Of a stretch of 41,161 nucleotides of DNA, positions 18,375-25,841 are shown piece after piece. Where the stretch lies: contig JAAYCJ010000334.1 of the NCBI GenBank assembly GCA_012729815.1, forward strand, positions 1-41,161. The letters are read 5' to 3'. The notes beneath the pieces were generated by a model that did not search any database, was not told where the DNA came from, and worked only from the letters and a program-made list of their open reading frames with translations. Within the stretch, counting starts at the first letter, position 1. Every line of letters starts with the position of its first letter. The position numbers and the translations under genes were made by a program. This stretch comes from Phycisphaerae bacterium. Its GTDB lineage: Bacteria; Planctomycetota; Phycisphaerae; JAAYCJ01.

Positions 18375-18746
18375 TTACCCCCGGTCCCGGCGAGCCAACG
18401 CCTCCTCAATCGCCGCCAGCCGGCTCTCGAGTTCCCGGCCCCTCTGATACTCAAAGAAGTGCGCAATCAGGTCGTTGCAGACCGCCCGTTTGAGCTTCTC
18501 ATCCTCCGTCTCCAGTAACCCCGCCAGGGCCTCGACCGCTCGCGTTATGTTCTGCTCGAGAATGTCCAGGGCCGCTTCGGCGACCTGCCGCCGCTGTTCG
18601 GCCAGCGCTTGCCGGAACTCAGGGATCTTCATCCATGCGTAGAACGTCTTGCGGCTGACTCGGGCCTGCCGCAGCCCCTCGGTGTACGTCGGGGCCGCGA
18701 CGATGAAGGGGATCGCCTTGAGTTGCCGTTCGGTCAGACTCGCCAT
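18375..18746 (-). CDS. phBC6A51-type helix-turn-helix protein
   Basis: From ATG 18746 (GGAGGG upstream, 13 bp after the preceding stop) the product is 123 aa. LTERQLKAIPFIVAAPTYTE is followed by VSRKTFYAWMKIPEFRQAL, a helix-turn-helix of the kind in phBC6A51-like and small terminase-like phage proteins. A long helical region (ALDILEQNITRAVEALAGLL and later) and a coiled C-terminus (RELESRLAAIEEALARRDRG) follow. It is flanked on both sides by copies of one small-protein family, so this looks like a phage- or island-derived cassette. A terminase small-subunit role is possible but no large terminase is present. Confidence 0.65.
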   Translation of the reverse strand: MASLTERQLKAIPFIVAAPTYTEGLRQARVSRKTFYAWMKIPEFRQALAEQRRQVAEAALDILEQNITRAVEALAGLLETEDEKLKRAVCNDLIAHFFEYQRGRELESRLAAIEEALARRDRG

Positions 18747-18759
18747 GGCCGGCCCTCCA

Positions 18760-19023
18760 TCATTGTCCACCAATTTGCGCCGCCGTCGCCCGGGCCTTGA
18801 GCTCATCGCTGGCGCTGACGACGATAAACCGCATCCCGTTGATCACCGGGTTGTCCAACTGGGCCCGGTAGGTCAGCCACCGCTCGACCGGCTCGGGCGG
18901 CTCTGGCTCGGGGTGCCCAAAGTCGTGGTCGAACTTTACCACCCGGACCACCTTGATCTGGACCTTACTCAGCTCTAACTTCCGTTCGATGGCCCCGATC
19001 CGCTTGTCCAATGTGCCGCTCAT
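18760..19023 (-). CDS. Small conserved protein, paralogue of 17997-18344
   Basis: An excellent AAGGAGGG lies 9 nt before the ATG. The 87-aa product contains the shared WLTYRAQ and FIVVSASDELKAR elements of its paralogue two genes downstream, and a Pro/Glu linker (HPEPEPPEPVERW). Function unknown. It is the first gene of the cassette, next to the attachment-site-like DNA at 19.19-19.35 kb. Confidence 0.65.
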   Translation of the reverse strand: MSGTLDKRIGAIERKLELSKVQIKVVRVVKFDHDFGHPEPEPPEPVERWLTYRAQLDNPVINGMRFIVVSASDELKARATAAQIGGQ

Positions 19024-19187
19024 CGAATACCCTCCTTGATATCAAACATCAGCGTCTGTGGAAATCGGCCTCACATCCGTGTGACCTTCAGCCATGCAAC
19101 CCACCGGCTTCGTCGCGTGGGCGCGGCCGCAAATCCAGACGGCGGGCAGAAGGTGGCCAAGAGTTGTGCAACAAGTTGTGCACAGAC

Positions 19188-19242
19188 CAGTCCGAAAACA
19201 GTCTGAAAACAGTCCGGCGCCAGTTCGAACACAGTGACATAA
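19188..19242 (+). repeat. Five tandem 11-bp repeats, possible integrase arm sites
   Basis: Units begin CAGT at 19188, 19199, 19210, 19221 and 19232: CAGTCCGAAAA, CAGTCTGAAAA, CAGTCCGGCGC, CAGTTCGAACA and CAGTGACATAA. The 11-bp period places each on the same DNA face. Just before them AGTTGTGCA occurs twice at 12-bp spacing (19162, 19174). Just after them TGACATA (19235) pairs with TATGTCA (19250-19256), and CAGTGAC (19232) pairs with GTCACTG (19274). Placed 60-115 bp left of a tRNA 3' half, these resemble arm-type sites of a tyrosine-recombinase attachment site. Confidence 0.55.
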
Positions 19243-19302
19243 GTCCTTATATGTCAAAATGTAACGCATTGTCGTCACTGGGTTTACGCTCCTCTTGTTC
19301 CG

Positions 19303-19346
19303 TCTTCCCAAGCTGGACGTCGTCGGTTCGAATCCGATCGCCCGCT
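19303..19346 (+). other. 3' half of tRNA-Gly(CCC), probable att site
   Basis: CTTCCCAAGCT (anticodon loop with CCC), a variable region, GTCGG-TTCGAAT-CCGAT (complete T-arm) and CGCCCGCT (3' acceptor strand plus discriminator) match the 3' half of bacterial tRNA-Gly(CCC) such as E. coli glyU. The 5' half (GCGGGCG, D-arm) is absent upstream. Tyrosine recombinases commonly cross over in tRNA anticodon or T loops and leave exactly such a half-gene at the distal element end. On that reading the element lies to the left and original chromosome to the right. Confidence 0.7.
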
Positions 19347-19565
19347 TTTATCCTAACCCACCTTTGCGTCTGCACTTACGGAAACTCCCGCCGCCAGATC
19401 CAGTGGGTGATTTGCCCCAAAATGCCCCTCTGGCGTCATTCCGGCGTCACTTTCGAGTCGGTCGCCGGTTCGAAAGCAGCCCGAGGTGAGTAGGAATCTG
19501 GTCGGCCACACCCCTCAACAAGGAAACCTGATCGGGAACCATCATCAGCGGGAAGCGCTCAGAGC

Positions 19566-19775
19566 TTGACATATTTCGCCAGTGTTTATAGTGTACTATT
19601 GTGAACTATTATTGCCCGTATAAACTCTAAGGGTAGAGGTCTCGGGTGGCCAAGTAGATTGCTGCGGATCACGGTGGAGCATACGGCAGAAACTGCCGGT
19701 GGCAAGTCGGTAAGAAGGCCCGGAGCGGCCTTGTAACGTGTTGTTCAATCGGAGTTCTGGTAAGGGGAAACAGAG
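19566..19775 (+). promoter_or_regulatory. Promoter-like DNA and structured leader before lipoprotein gene
   Basis: TTGACA (19566-19571) and TATAGT (19587-19592) form a promoter with a short 15-bp spacer. A tandem 10-mer GTGTACTATT/GTGAACTATT (19591-19610) overlaps the start region and could be an operator. The roughly 170-nt leader contains two perfect hairpins, CGGCAG-AAA-CTGCCG (19684-19698) and AAGGCC-CGGAGC-GGCCTT (19715-19732). I do not recognise a known riboswitch. AAGGGGA precedes the start codon. Confidence 0.4.
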
Positions 19776-20492
19776 ATGAAAAGAACCATCCTCCAGATCG
19801 CAGATGCTTGTTGCCGCTCGCACGGTGTCGGCGGGCTTTCGCCTGGTCAACGCCTGACGAAGGCCCTCAGAATCCTTCCACTAACACTCTCGATGTCGCT
19901 GTTGGGCTGTTCCATGGCGAGCCAGGAGACCGGCACAACGCTGGCGAACGGCAAGGACAGCGTTGGTTTGGCAATCGTCAAGGCCCGGGGGGCGACGAAT
20001 GACTATCACATTCAGTTGGCGACCAGCGCGTTGAAAAGAGAGCTGGGCGAACGTGACGTTGGCCTTGCCAGTGACAACCCGATGGCCCTCGCTCCGTCAG
20101 AAGCGGCTGACATCGCAGCCATCGTCGCCACCACTGCCGATCAGGAACTGGCCGCTTTGATGATCGTTGATCTGGAAGTGTCCCATCAGATCAAAGCCGT
20201 CCGCAAGTCAGGCCTCGGGTTCATACCCCACGTGGGGGTGGGTGTCGGTCCTGTTGGGCTGGGCACATCGGTAGTGCTTCCGAGAGATAAGAACGAATCG
20301 AAAAAGCTCTTCTACTGCGTCAACGTCGGTGTCGATCTTTTCGACGGAGAATTGGGCAATCTACTATACTCGACACGAGCGTTTGATCAGAAGCAGACGG
20401 AGGATCCGAAAGCCCTCATCGATCATCTGATGGCAACCCTGGCCAAGCGGGTGTGCCGAACCTTGGAGGCACGTCGACTGCCGGCGGGATAG
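19776..20492 (+). CDS. Putative lipoprotein of unknown function
   Basis: The 238-aa product has an unusually long N-region (about 30 aa), then a hydrophobic stretch ILPLTLSMSLLGC with a lipobox ending at Cys45, so it is probably a membrane-anchored lipoprotein. The mature part has VSHQIKAVRKSGLGFIPHVGVGVGPVGLG, a Gly-rich, possibly membrane-touching segment. Two strand-like segments (LAALMIVDLEV, YCVNVGVDLFDGELGNLLY) recall outer-membrane stress or assembly lipoproteins, but I cannot name the family. It stands alone on the right of the att-like site. Confidence 0.65.
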   Translation: MKRTILQIADACCRSHGVGGLSPGQRLTKALRILPLTLSMSLLGCSMASQETGTTLANGKDSVGLAIVKARGATNDYHIQLATSALKRELGERDVGLASDNPMALAPSEAADIAAIVATTADQELAALMIVDLEVSHQIKAVRKSGLGFIPHVGVGVGPVGLGTSVVLPRDKNESKKLFYCVNVGVDLFDGELGNLLYSTRAFDQKQTEDPKALIDHLMATLAKRVCRTLEARRLPAG

Positions 20493-20551
20493 TGGATTGT
20501 TCGATCATCGAATCCCAACGGAAAGAGAGGCAGCCGAGGAGCAAAAGACCA

Positions 20552-20579
20552 TTGCCTTTTGGCTGCCCGGTGCTACACT
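20552..20579 (+). promoter_or_regulatory. Possible promoter TTGCCT-N16-TACACT
   Basis: TTGCCT (20552-20557) and TACACT (20574-20579) are spaced 16 bp and lie about 125 bp before the small lipoprotein gene. The match is only moderate. Part of it lies in a GGCAGCC/GGCTGCC inverted repeat that might instead end the upstream transcript. Confidence 0.3.
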
Positions 20580-20704
20580 CATGGTGGTGTGACCCCATTC
20601 ACCGTGGGTCATCTTCGGGCACATGGCGGCCTTGGCATCGCCAGTCGTCTGATGTCCGGCGTTTGCGTCTGTTCTATTTGATGTCGTTCTGAAAGGAGTT
20701 TGCG

Positions 20705-20863
20705 ATGAGGATCCTGAGAGGTCTGTTGGCGGTTGTTCTCCTGGCCGTTCTGGTCGTCGGGCTGCCCTCCTGCAAGAGCGAGGGGGAAGGGGAAAAAGCC
20801 GGCAAGGCGGTGGATAAGGCACTCAAAGACGCGGGCAAAGCCGCCGAGGACGCCACGAAGTAG
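20705..20863 (+). CDS. Small 52-aa lipoprotein, entericidin-like composition
   Basis: A short gene with AAAGGAG 6-7 nt before its ATG encodes a signal peptide (MRILRGLLAVVLLAVLVVG) and a lipobox LPSC, with Cys23 as the predicted lipidated residue. The roughly 30-residue mature part, Lys/Ala/Glu/Asp-rich (AGKAVDKALKDAGKAAEDAT), is predicted to be an amphipathic helix. Composition and size recall entericidin-type or small surface lipoproteins. A strong terminator follows at 20916, so it is a monocistronic unit. Confidence 0.75.
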   Translation: MRILRGLLAVVLLAVLVVGLPSCKSEGEGEKAGKAVDKALKDAGKAAEDATK

Positions 20864-20915
20864 TCCAGCTATAACGTGGTTTCCGTGTTCTTCTGTCAGA
20901 TTTTCTGACGAATCC

Positions 20916-20949
20916 AAGGGCTGTCGGGCATGCGTCCGACAGCCCTTTT
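20916..20949 (+). terminator. Strong rho-independent terminator
   Basis: AAGGGCTGTCGG and CCGACAGCCCTT form a perfect 12-bp stem with an 8-nt loop, followed by TTTT. It lies about 50 bp after the small lipoprotein stop and should end that transcript. On the other strand a run of A precedes the stem, so it could act bidirectionally for the convergent radical-SAM gene. Confidence 0.88.
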
Positions 20950-21049
20950 CCATTTCGGCGATGTTGCCCTCCTTCTTCGCCTGCAGGTTGTCCGTCCCGA
21001 ATGACGAATTGGCAGGGAGGTAGCTTTCCGAGCGACGCATGGCAACCGA

Positions 21050-22300
21050 TTAGTACAGGCGAATCCTCTCCGGCCACGGGGTCTCCATCGAACACCGCCA
21101 GGTCTTGTCGATGTACTGATGCGTATAAGCCTGTTCCACCAGATGGAACAGATAGCTGCCCCGCTCCGTCAGCGACCAGCCGTCGTCCGTCCTTCGGACC
21201 CAGCCCAAGGTGGTCCCCACGAACAACGCTCCGCCAAAGTCCCCGCCAAGCGACCTGCCAAACAACTCGCCGTAGACGCGCTCCGACACCGCGCCATTGT
21301 AGCAGCTCCAGAACAGCCAGTAGAGCCCGCGAGCCCTTGCCCGCATATCCATCCTCAGCGCCGTCGGCACAAACCCCTTCCGTACCGTCTCGACATAGGC
21401 GTCTACCGAGAAAACGTTGACCTTAAGAGCGTCCTTCCCCAACGAAACGGCACTCGGACCAAACCCAAGGAAGTTGTCCCTGGTGATGGACGAGTACTGC
21501 GGGCTGCCTCGCTTCCCGAACGTCCACACCGAGCTGCGCACGAATCCCGCCTCGTCCGCCGTCTTCAGGAGGCAAGCCAGAAGCCCCTTCTTCCGCCGCC
21601 AACCCAGAGGCTTGTGCCGGTTGGAGGCAAACGAAAAATCGATGAACGGATACGTCGAAATCTGGGTGGCCCCTCCTTCGGCGGCGGTCAGAAAGTCGCT
21701 GCGCAGGTCTTGTTCCCTCTGTCCCGGAATCCCGAAGATCAGGTCCACGTCCACCGCCTGGAACCGCCCGCCGGCGAAGGCGGACAAAGCGGCGGAAGGG
21801 CTCTCGTCGCTTCTTCCCAAGGCTCCGAGCAGTCGGGGCGAAAAGGACTGCACGCCGATGCTGACCATGTCGAACCCCGCATCGCTCAGCATCGTCGGCG
21901 TATCGGAGACGACGTCCCTCGGATGGAGTTCGATTCCCGCGTGACCTGCCAGCTTGAAGTGCCCGTCCATGCTCTTCCTGATCCTCGCCAGGTCGCCCGC
22001 GAGCAAAGCGGGGCTTCCACCGCCAAAGTACACGCTGGTGATGGCTCGACGTTGCGGGAAGGCTCGTTCCGCGACGATCTGCATTTCGCGCAGAAGCGCA
22101 TCACAGTACCCCGCGTGCACCGACTCATCATACTGCGTCTTGTAGTATGGACAGAAAGGACAGAGCGACTTGCAGAACGGAACGTGAACGTAGACCCCGA
22201 GCCCCGGCACGTCGAGATCGGGCAGGTAGTCGGGCGCCTTCCGCAAAACGAAAGGCTTGAACTGATGTCCAAGCACTATTCGACAGACGTGCGTGAGCAT
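21050..22300 (-). CDS. HemW/HemN-like radical SAM protein
   Basis: From ATG 22300 (AGGAG about 10 nt upstream) the product is 416 aa. GVYVHVPFCKSLCPFCPYYK carries the CX3CX2C [4Fe-4S] motif plus the extra Cys typical of HemN/HemW. YFGGGSPALL, GIELHPRDV, SIGVQSFSPRLLGALGRS and VDLIFGIPGQ are the usual SAM-binding segments of this family. HemW is a haem chaperone and HemN an oxygen-independent coproporphyrinogen oxidase. The YPFIDFSFASN segment departs from both, so I only assign the family. The longer frame to 22399 adds an Arg-rich leader unlikely to be real. Confidence 0.85.
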   Translation of the reverse strand: MLTHVCRIVLGHQFKPFVLRKAPDYLPDLDVPGLGVYVHVPFCKSLCPFCPYYKTQYDESVHAGYCDALLREMQIVAERAFPQRRAITSVYFGGGSPALLAGDLARIRKSMDGHFKLAGHAGIELHPRDVVSDTPTMLSDAGFDMVSIGVQSFSPRLLGALGRSDESPSAALSAFAGGRFQAVDVDLIFGIPGQREQDLRSDFLTAAEGGATQISTYPFIDFSFASNRHKPLGWRRKKGLLACLLKTADEAGFVRSSVWTFGKRGSPQYSSITRDNFLGFGPSAVSLGKDALKVNVFSVDAYVETVRKGFVPTALRMDMRARARGLYWLFWSCYNGAVSERVYGELFGRSLGGDFGGALFVGTTLGWVRRTDDGWSLTERGSYLFHLVEQAYTHQYIDKTWRCSMETPWPERIRLY

Positions 22301-22659
22301 CACAAAGCTTCTCCTGCTTCGCTGCCAAGCCGAGGGAGGTCGTCGCCAACCACGCCGTGCCCTGGCGCAGCGGCACTCCTCCGCCGATACAAAGCCCATT
22401 GTACCAGATTCCAGCGCACCGGGACGTGGTTTTCCTTCGAGCAGGCCGAGCCATTCACCGCGGATGATGTAAGGAACAAATCATCGCCATCACCGGAAAA
22501 ACCACCAACCGAAGAATCAGCTTGCAAAGGACGCAAACAACGGTATGTTCCGGCAACAGCGGCCGGTTTTGAAGCGCCCATGGACCGTATCGTAGGACGC
22601 AGCGGGCGAAGCCTGCGTGTCCGTGATGGCGGCGGATACAGAAACAGAGGGATTATCCC
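22301..22659. promoter_or_regulatory. Divergent intergenic region
   Basis: These 359 bp lie between two divergent genes and must hold both promoters. I see no hexamer pair good enough to name. AGAGGGAT stands about 8 nt before the rightward start. Short ORFs here have no coding features. Confidence 0.3.
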
Positions 22660-24645
22660 ATGAAAATCGCACAGCGGGTCATGAAGGAAGCCTGGCAGGA
22701 CGACGAGTGCTTTCAGGGCATCTGCGACTTTCTCGGCAAATACCGGGACACCGTCGACGAGATTACGCTAATGTCGGGCACCATCGACTACCGCAACTAC
22801 GAGTCGCTCGAGACGATACGCCACGAGTGCTCCCTTCTGAAGACTCGCATGGACCGGCTGCGCGAGGCCGGCTTTGCGAGCGTGGGGATCAACGTGCTGA
22901 TCACCCTCGGCCACATCGACGAGACCACCGCCCCTAATGTGGGCCCCTTCCACAAAATCGTCGGCTATCGGGGCGACACCTCAGCCAACTGCTCCTGCCC
23001 CACCTACGACGATTTCCTCGAGTTCACCGAAGAAAAATATCGCTGCTACGCCCGCGTGAACCCGGATTTCATCTGGGTGGATGACGATATCAAACTCTTC
23101 TGGAATGGTGTCCCGTTCGGCTGCTTCTGCCCCAACTGCCTGGCCCGCTTCAACCGCAAACACGGCTCAGCCTACACGCGGGAAACGCTGGTGGCCGCCA
23201 TGGAGACCCCGGACAACACGCTCCTTCGCTCCCGATGGGTACAGGACGTCTCCGACCGAATCACCGAACTTCTTGGCCGGATCGGCCGCGCCGTGCGACA
23301 GGTAAACCCCGCCCTCCGGCTGGGCTTCATGACCCAGCACCAGGGCTGGAGCACCTACAACGGCATGGACTACGACGCCTGGTTCCGCGCCCTGGGGGCC
23401 ACCATGGGCCGACCGGGTGAGGGCTACTATTTCGACACGATCCCCGACGATGTGCTGACCAAAGCCCTCTCCACCGCGCGTCAAGCCGGCGAATACCCGA
23501 ACATGGTCGATGACGCTCAATACGAGCTGGAAAACTTCCCCTACCACACCTGGCAGAAATCAGACCGCATCGTCCTGGCCGAACTGGGGATGGCCTTTGC
23601 CCAGGGAATCAACGGCGTGCTGCTCAACAACTGTCACATGCAGCTGGGCCTCGAGGGCCAGGGGCCTCTCTACGACGCCATGCGCGCGGCAAAGCCCAAC
23701 TGGCAAACGCTCATGGACTATACCGAAGGCTTCGGCGCCGCCGGCTTCTATCCCGCCGTGTCCAGCCGATACGACCAGCGCCGTACGCTGCACGGCGGCG
23801 AGAGTTTCTTCCAACACCACACCTGCGGCGCGGAACACAACGTCACGCGATCCTACGCCCTGGCCAAAATGGGCATACCCTTCACCATGGACCGGGCAAA
23901 CCGCACCGGCGTCATCCTCTCCGGCAACCTGTCCGAGGGGTTTACGGACGCCGAGCTCCTGGAGTTCCTCAAGGGCCCCGTCATCGTGGACGGCGAAGGC
24001 GTCGCCGCGCTCGAACGCCGCGGTTTCGACAAGTACATCGGCGTCCGCTGTATCGGCGCCGGCGACCTGGGACTTCTCGAACGGCACAACCTGGACGACC
24101 CCGTGAACCGGACCCTCCGCCGGGTGCAGTATCGCGACGCAAAGCCCGCCTGGTTCGGCGGCAAAGCCTGCATCCTGGAGGCCATCAGCGAGCACACCCG
24201 CACCGTCAGCGTCATTGAGGATTGCGAGGGACGTCGGCATGGCATAGGCACTTCCTTGGTTGAAAACGAACTGGGCGGCCGCGTCTGCGTCCTGGGCTAC
24301 TGCGCCTATCTGATGCCCAACGACGTGAACCGTTTCCACCAGCTCTCAGCCATCTGCGACTACCTGACGCAGGGCCGCCAGCCCGCCAAACTCCTGACTC
24401 CCGCCAAGGCCGCCCTCTTCGTCCGCGTGAGTCCCGACCGAACAAAGGCCGCCGTCTCCTTCCTCAACATGACGCTCGACGACGTGCACGATATCCGCAT
24501 CGCCGTGCGGGGTGCCTCCAAAGGCCGCCTCCTGGACAGTCGCGGCGGCGAGGTCGCGCTCGCCGCGGAGAAAAACGCGGACTACGGCATCTTCACCCTG
24601 GAAAAGGCCGAACCCTACACCCTCCTGTACCTCCTGACGGAGTAG
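22660..24645 (+). CDS. Putative glycoside hydrolase (GH42/beta-galactosidase-like architecture)
   Basis: This 661-aa cytoplasmic protein (no signal peptide) has a TIM-barrel-like N-terminal half. It contains NPDFIWVDDDIKLFWNGVPF and FCPNCLARFNRKHG; similar acidic segments and the CFCPNC pattern occur in GH42-like enzymes reading barrel strands. A GATase-like middle (ALAKMGIPFTMDRANRTGVI and LEFLKGPVIVDGEGVAAL, about 405-455) resembles the trimerisation domain B of GH42. A C-terminal beta domain ends PYTLLYLLTE. The acid/base residue cannot be named safely. A damaged second copy of its tail lies at 25384-25538. Confidence 0.6.
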   Translation: MKIAQRVMKEAWQDDECFQGICDFLGKYRDTVDEITLMSGTIDYRNYESLETIRHECSLLKTRMDRLREAGFASVGINVLITLGHIDETTAPNVGPFHKIVGYRGDTSANCSCPTYDDFLEFTEEKYRCYARVNPDFIWVDDDIKLFWNGVPFGCFCPNCLARFNRKHGSAYTRETLVAAMETPDNTLLRSRWVQDVSDRITELLGRIGRAVRQVNPALRLGFMTQHQGWSTYNGMDYDAWFRALGATMGRPGEGYYFDTIPDDVLTKALSTARQAGEYPNMVDDAQYELENFPYHTWQKSDRIVLAELGMAFAQGINGVLLNNCHMQLGLEGQGPLYDAMRAAKPNWQTLMDYTEGFGAAGFYPAVSSRYDQRRTLHGGESFFQHHTCGAEHNVTRSYALAKMGIPFTMDRANRTGVILSGNLSEGFTDAELLEFLKGPVIVDGEGVAALERRGFDKYIGVRCIGAGDLGLLERHNLDDPVNRTLRRVQYRDAKPAWFGGKACILEAISEHTRTVSVIEDCEGRRHGIGTSLVENELGGRVCVLGYCAYLMPNDVNRFHQLSAICDYLTQGRQPAKLLTPAKAALFVRVSPDRTKAAVSFLNMTLDDVHDIRIAVRGASKGRLLDSRGGEVALAAEKNADYGIFTLEKAEPYTLLYLLTE

Positions 24646-24782
24646 AAGCCGGCTGAATTTCCCAGACACGACCGACAGCGAAGGGGGGCTGATTATGGTG
24701 TCCCGGAATTTCTCATACTATTAATAGTCCTACATACCCCTGTGATCTTGAATAGATACTGAAAAGCAAGACTGTTTTATGT

Positions 24783-24788
24783 TATAAT
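24783..24788 (+). promoter_or_regulatory. Extended -10 promoter of acetyltransferase
   Basis: TATAAT is preceded by TGT, giving the extended -10 TGnTATAAT that does not need a good -35. The surrounding DNA is strikingly AT-rich compared with its neighbours. Predicted transcription starts about 35 nt before the start codon, which has AGGAGA 8 nt upstream. Confidence 0.6.
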
Positions 24789-24829
24789 GTCGATGCGGAT
24801 TAGTCTGAATTGTATGAGGAGAGATAACT

Positions 24830-25384
24830 GTGACGGAAAAAGAAAAATCACATGCAGGGATGTTGTATCAGCCTGGTGACCCTGAACTTGTATCAGACCG
24901 TGATATTACCATTAAAAAGTTATATGATTACAACAGATTACACCCACTAGACCGTGGTGCACGGCAAATTGCTATACGCGAGTTGTTAGGCAAGACTGGA
25001 GATAACTGCGTTGTGGAGCAACCGCTTTTTTGCACGTATGGGTATAATACGACGGTGGGCAATAACTTCTTTCTTAATGTCAACTGTAAGCTCATGGACA
25101 GTGGGAAAATCACAATTGGAGACAATGTGTTCATTGCTCCGAATGTCTGCATTATAACGGAAGAACATGCAATGGACGTAGAACAACGGTTGGCAGGACT
25201 GGAGTATGCTCACCCAGTAAATATCGGTGACAACGTCTGGATTTGCGCTGGAGCGATTATATTACCGGGCGTAACTATCGGCGCAAATAGTGTCATCGGT
25301 GCAGGCAGTGTCGTTACGAAAGACATTTCTCCCAATAGTCTAGCTGTCGGTAATCCCTGCAAGGTAATCCGTACTCTGGTGTAA
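24830..25384 (+). CDS. Maltose/galactoside-type sugar O-acetyltransferase
   Basis: The 184-aa protein is a complete left-handed beta-helix acetyltransferase of the maa/lacA/nodL type. The N-terminal helical cap is followed by hexapeptide repeats, the catalytic His motif in CIITEEHAMD and the closing IGAGSVVTKDISPNSLAVGNPCKVI. It transfers acetyl from acetyl-CoA to sugars. Base composition and codon use (many AAA, ATT, TTA) differ sharply from flanking genes. The coding region ends exactly where a copy of the upstream hydrolase tail begins, so it is a recent foreign insertion. The start is GTG. Confidence 0.93.
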   Translation: MTEKEKSHAGMLYQPGDPELVSDRDITIKKLYDYNRLHPLDRGARQIAIRELLGKTGDNCVVEQPLFCTYGYNTTVGNNFFLNVNCKLMDSGKITIGDNVFIAPNVCIITEEHAMDVEQRLAGLEYAHPVNIGDNVWICAGAIILPGVTIGANSVIGAGSVVTKDISPNSLAVGNPCKVIRTLV

Positions 25385-25538
25385 TATCCGCATCGCCGTG
25401 CGCGGCGTCTCCAAAGGCCGTCTCCTGGAAAGCCGCGGCCGCCAGGTCGCGCTCGTCGCGAAGAAAGACGGCGACTACGGCATCTTCACCCTGGAAAAGG
25501 CCAAACCCTACACCCTCCTGTACCTCCTGACGGAATAG
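25384..25538 (+). pseudogene. Tail remnant of a second hydrolase-like gene
   Basis: This 155-bp segment aligns without gaps to 24491-24645, the end of the hydrolase-like gene, at about 140 of 155 positions (hand alignment). The reading frame remains open to the same stop and encodes DIRIAVRGVSKGRLLESRG and later YGIFTLEKAKPYTLLYLL. The 5' 90% of this paralogue is missing and replaced by the AT-rich acetyltransferase. The 10% divergence says the copies were old paralogues, not a fresh target-site duplication. Confidence 0.85.
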
Positions 25539-25841
25539 AAGCCGGCGATAAACAGCTCTACCGTCGATCTCACCCAGGCCCGTTCACGACGTTGTGAACG
25601 GGGCTACGAACCGCGTCTTCTTTGCCTCCCGCCTGGTGGAACATCCCAGCCCATCGCGGCGTGGGTGTACCTGCGGTACTGCTGAGGGGGATGATCCCAT
25701 CACCGTCTTGAACGCCCGTAACAAACCTACGAGTCTCTGACCGACATGAATTTCAAGATTGCCCCGTTCGTCGAAGGCGTTAAACTGGTGCCGGCAAAAC
25801 GGTGATGGATAGATCAAGCTGTTAGTTAAAGGGTATCGTCC
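25539..25841. other. Intergenic region with palindrome
   Basis: No gene is supported. CCCGTTCAC (25579-25587) and GTGAACGGG (25594-25602) form a perfect 9-bp stem with 6-nt loop, extended by flanking AGG/GCT to about 12 bp with one mismatch. There is no T-run. It could be a dispersed REP-like element or a weak terminator. TTAAAGGG lies about 8 nt before the next start. Confidence 0.45.

Noticed and set aside
19455-19490. Second tRNA-like GCCGGTTCGAAAGCAGC
   Set aside because: Only the TTCGA string fits; no paired T-stem with an acceptor strand follows.
19640-19775. Known riboswitch (cyclic-di-GMP or cobalamin type)
   Set aside because: Hairpins exist but the conserved loop and kink sequences I know of these classes are absent.
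21119-22663. 514-codon plus-strand frame opposite the radical SAM gene
   Set aside because: The CX3CX2C radical SAM protein on the other strand is clearly real; this frame is Arg/Pro-rich with no domain.
22617-22937. 106-codon frame overlapping the hydrolase start
   Set aside because: Out of frame within the hydrolase-like gene; no coding feature.
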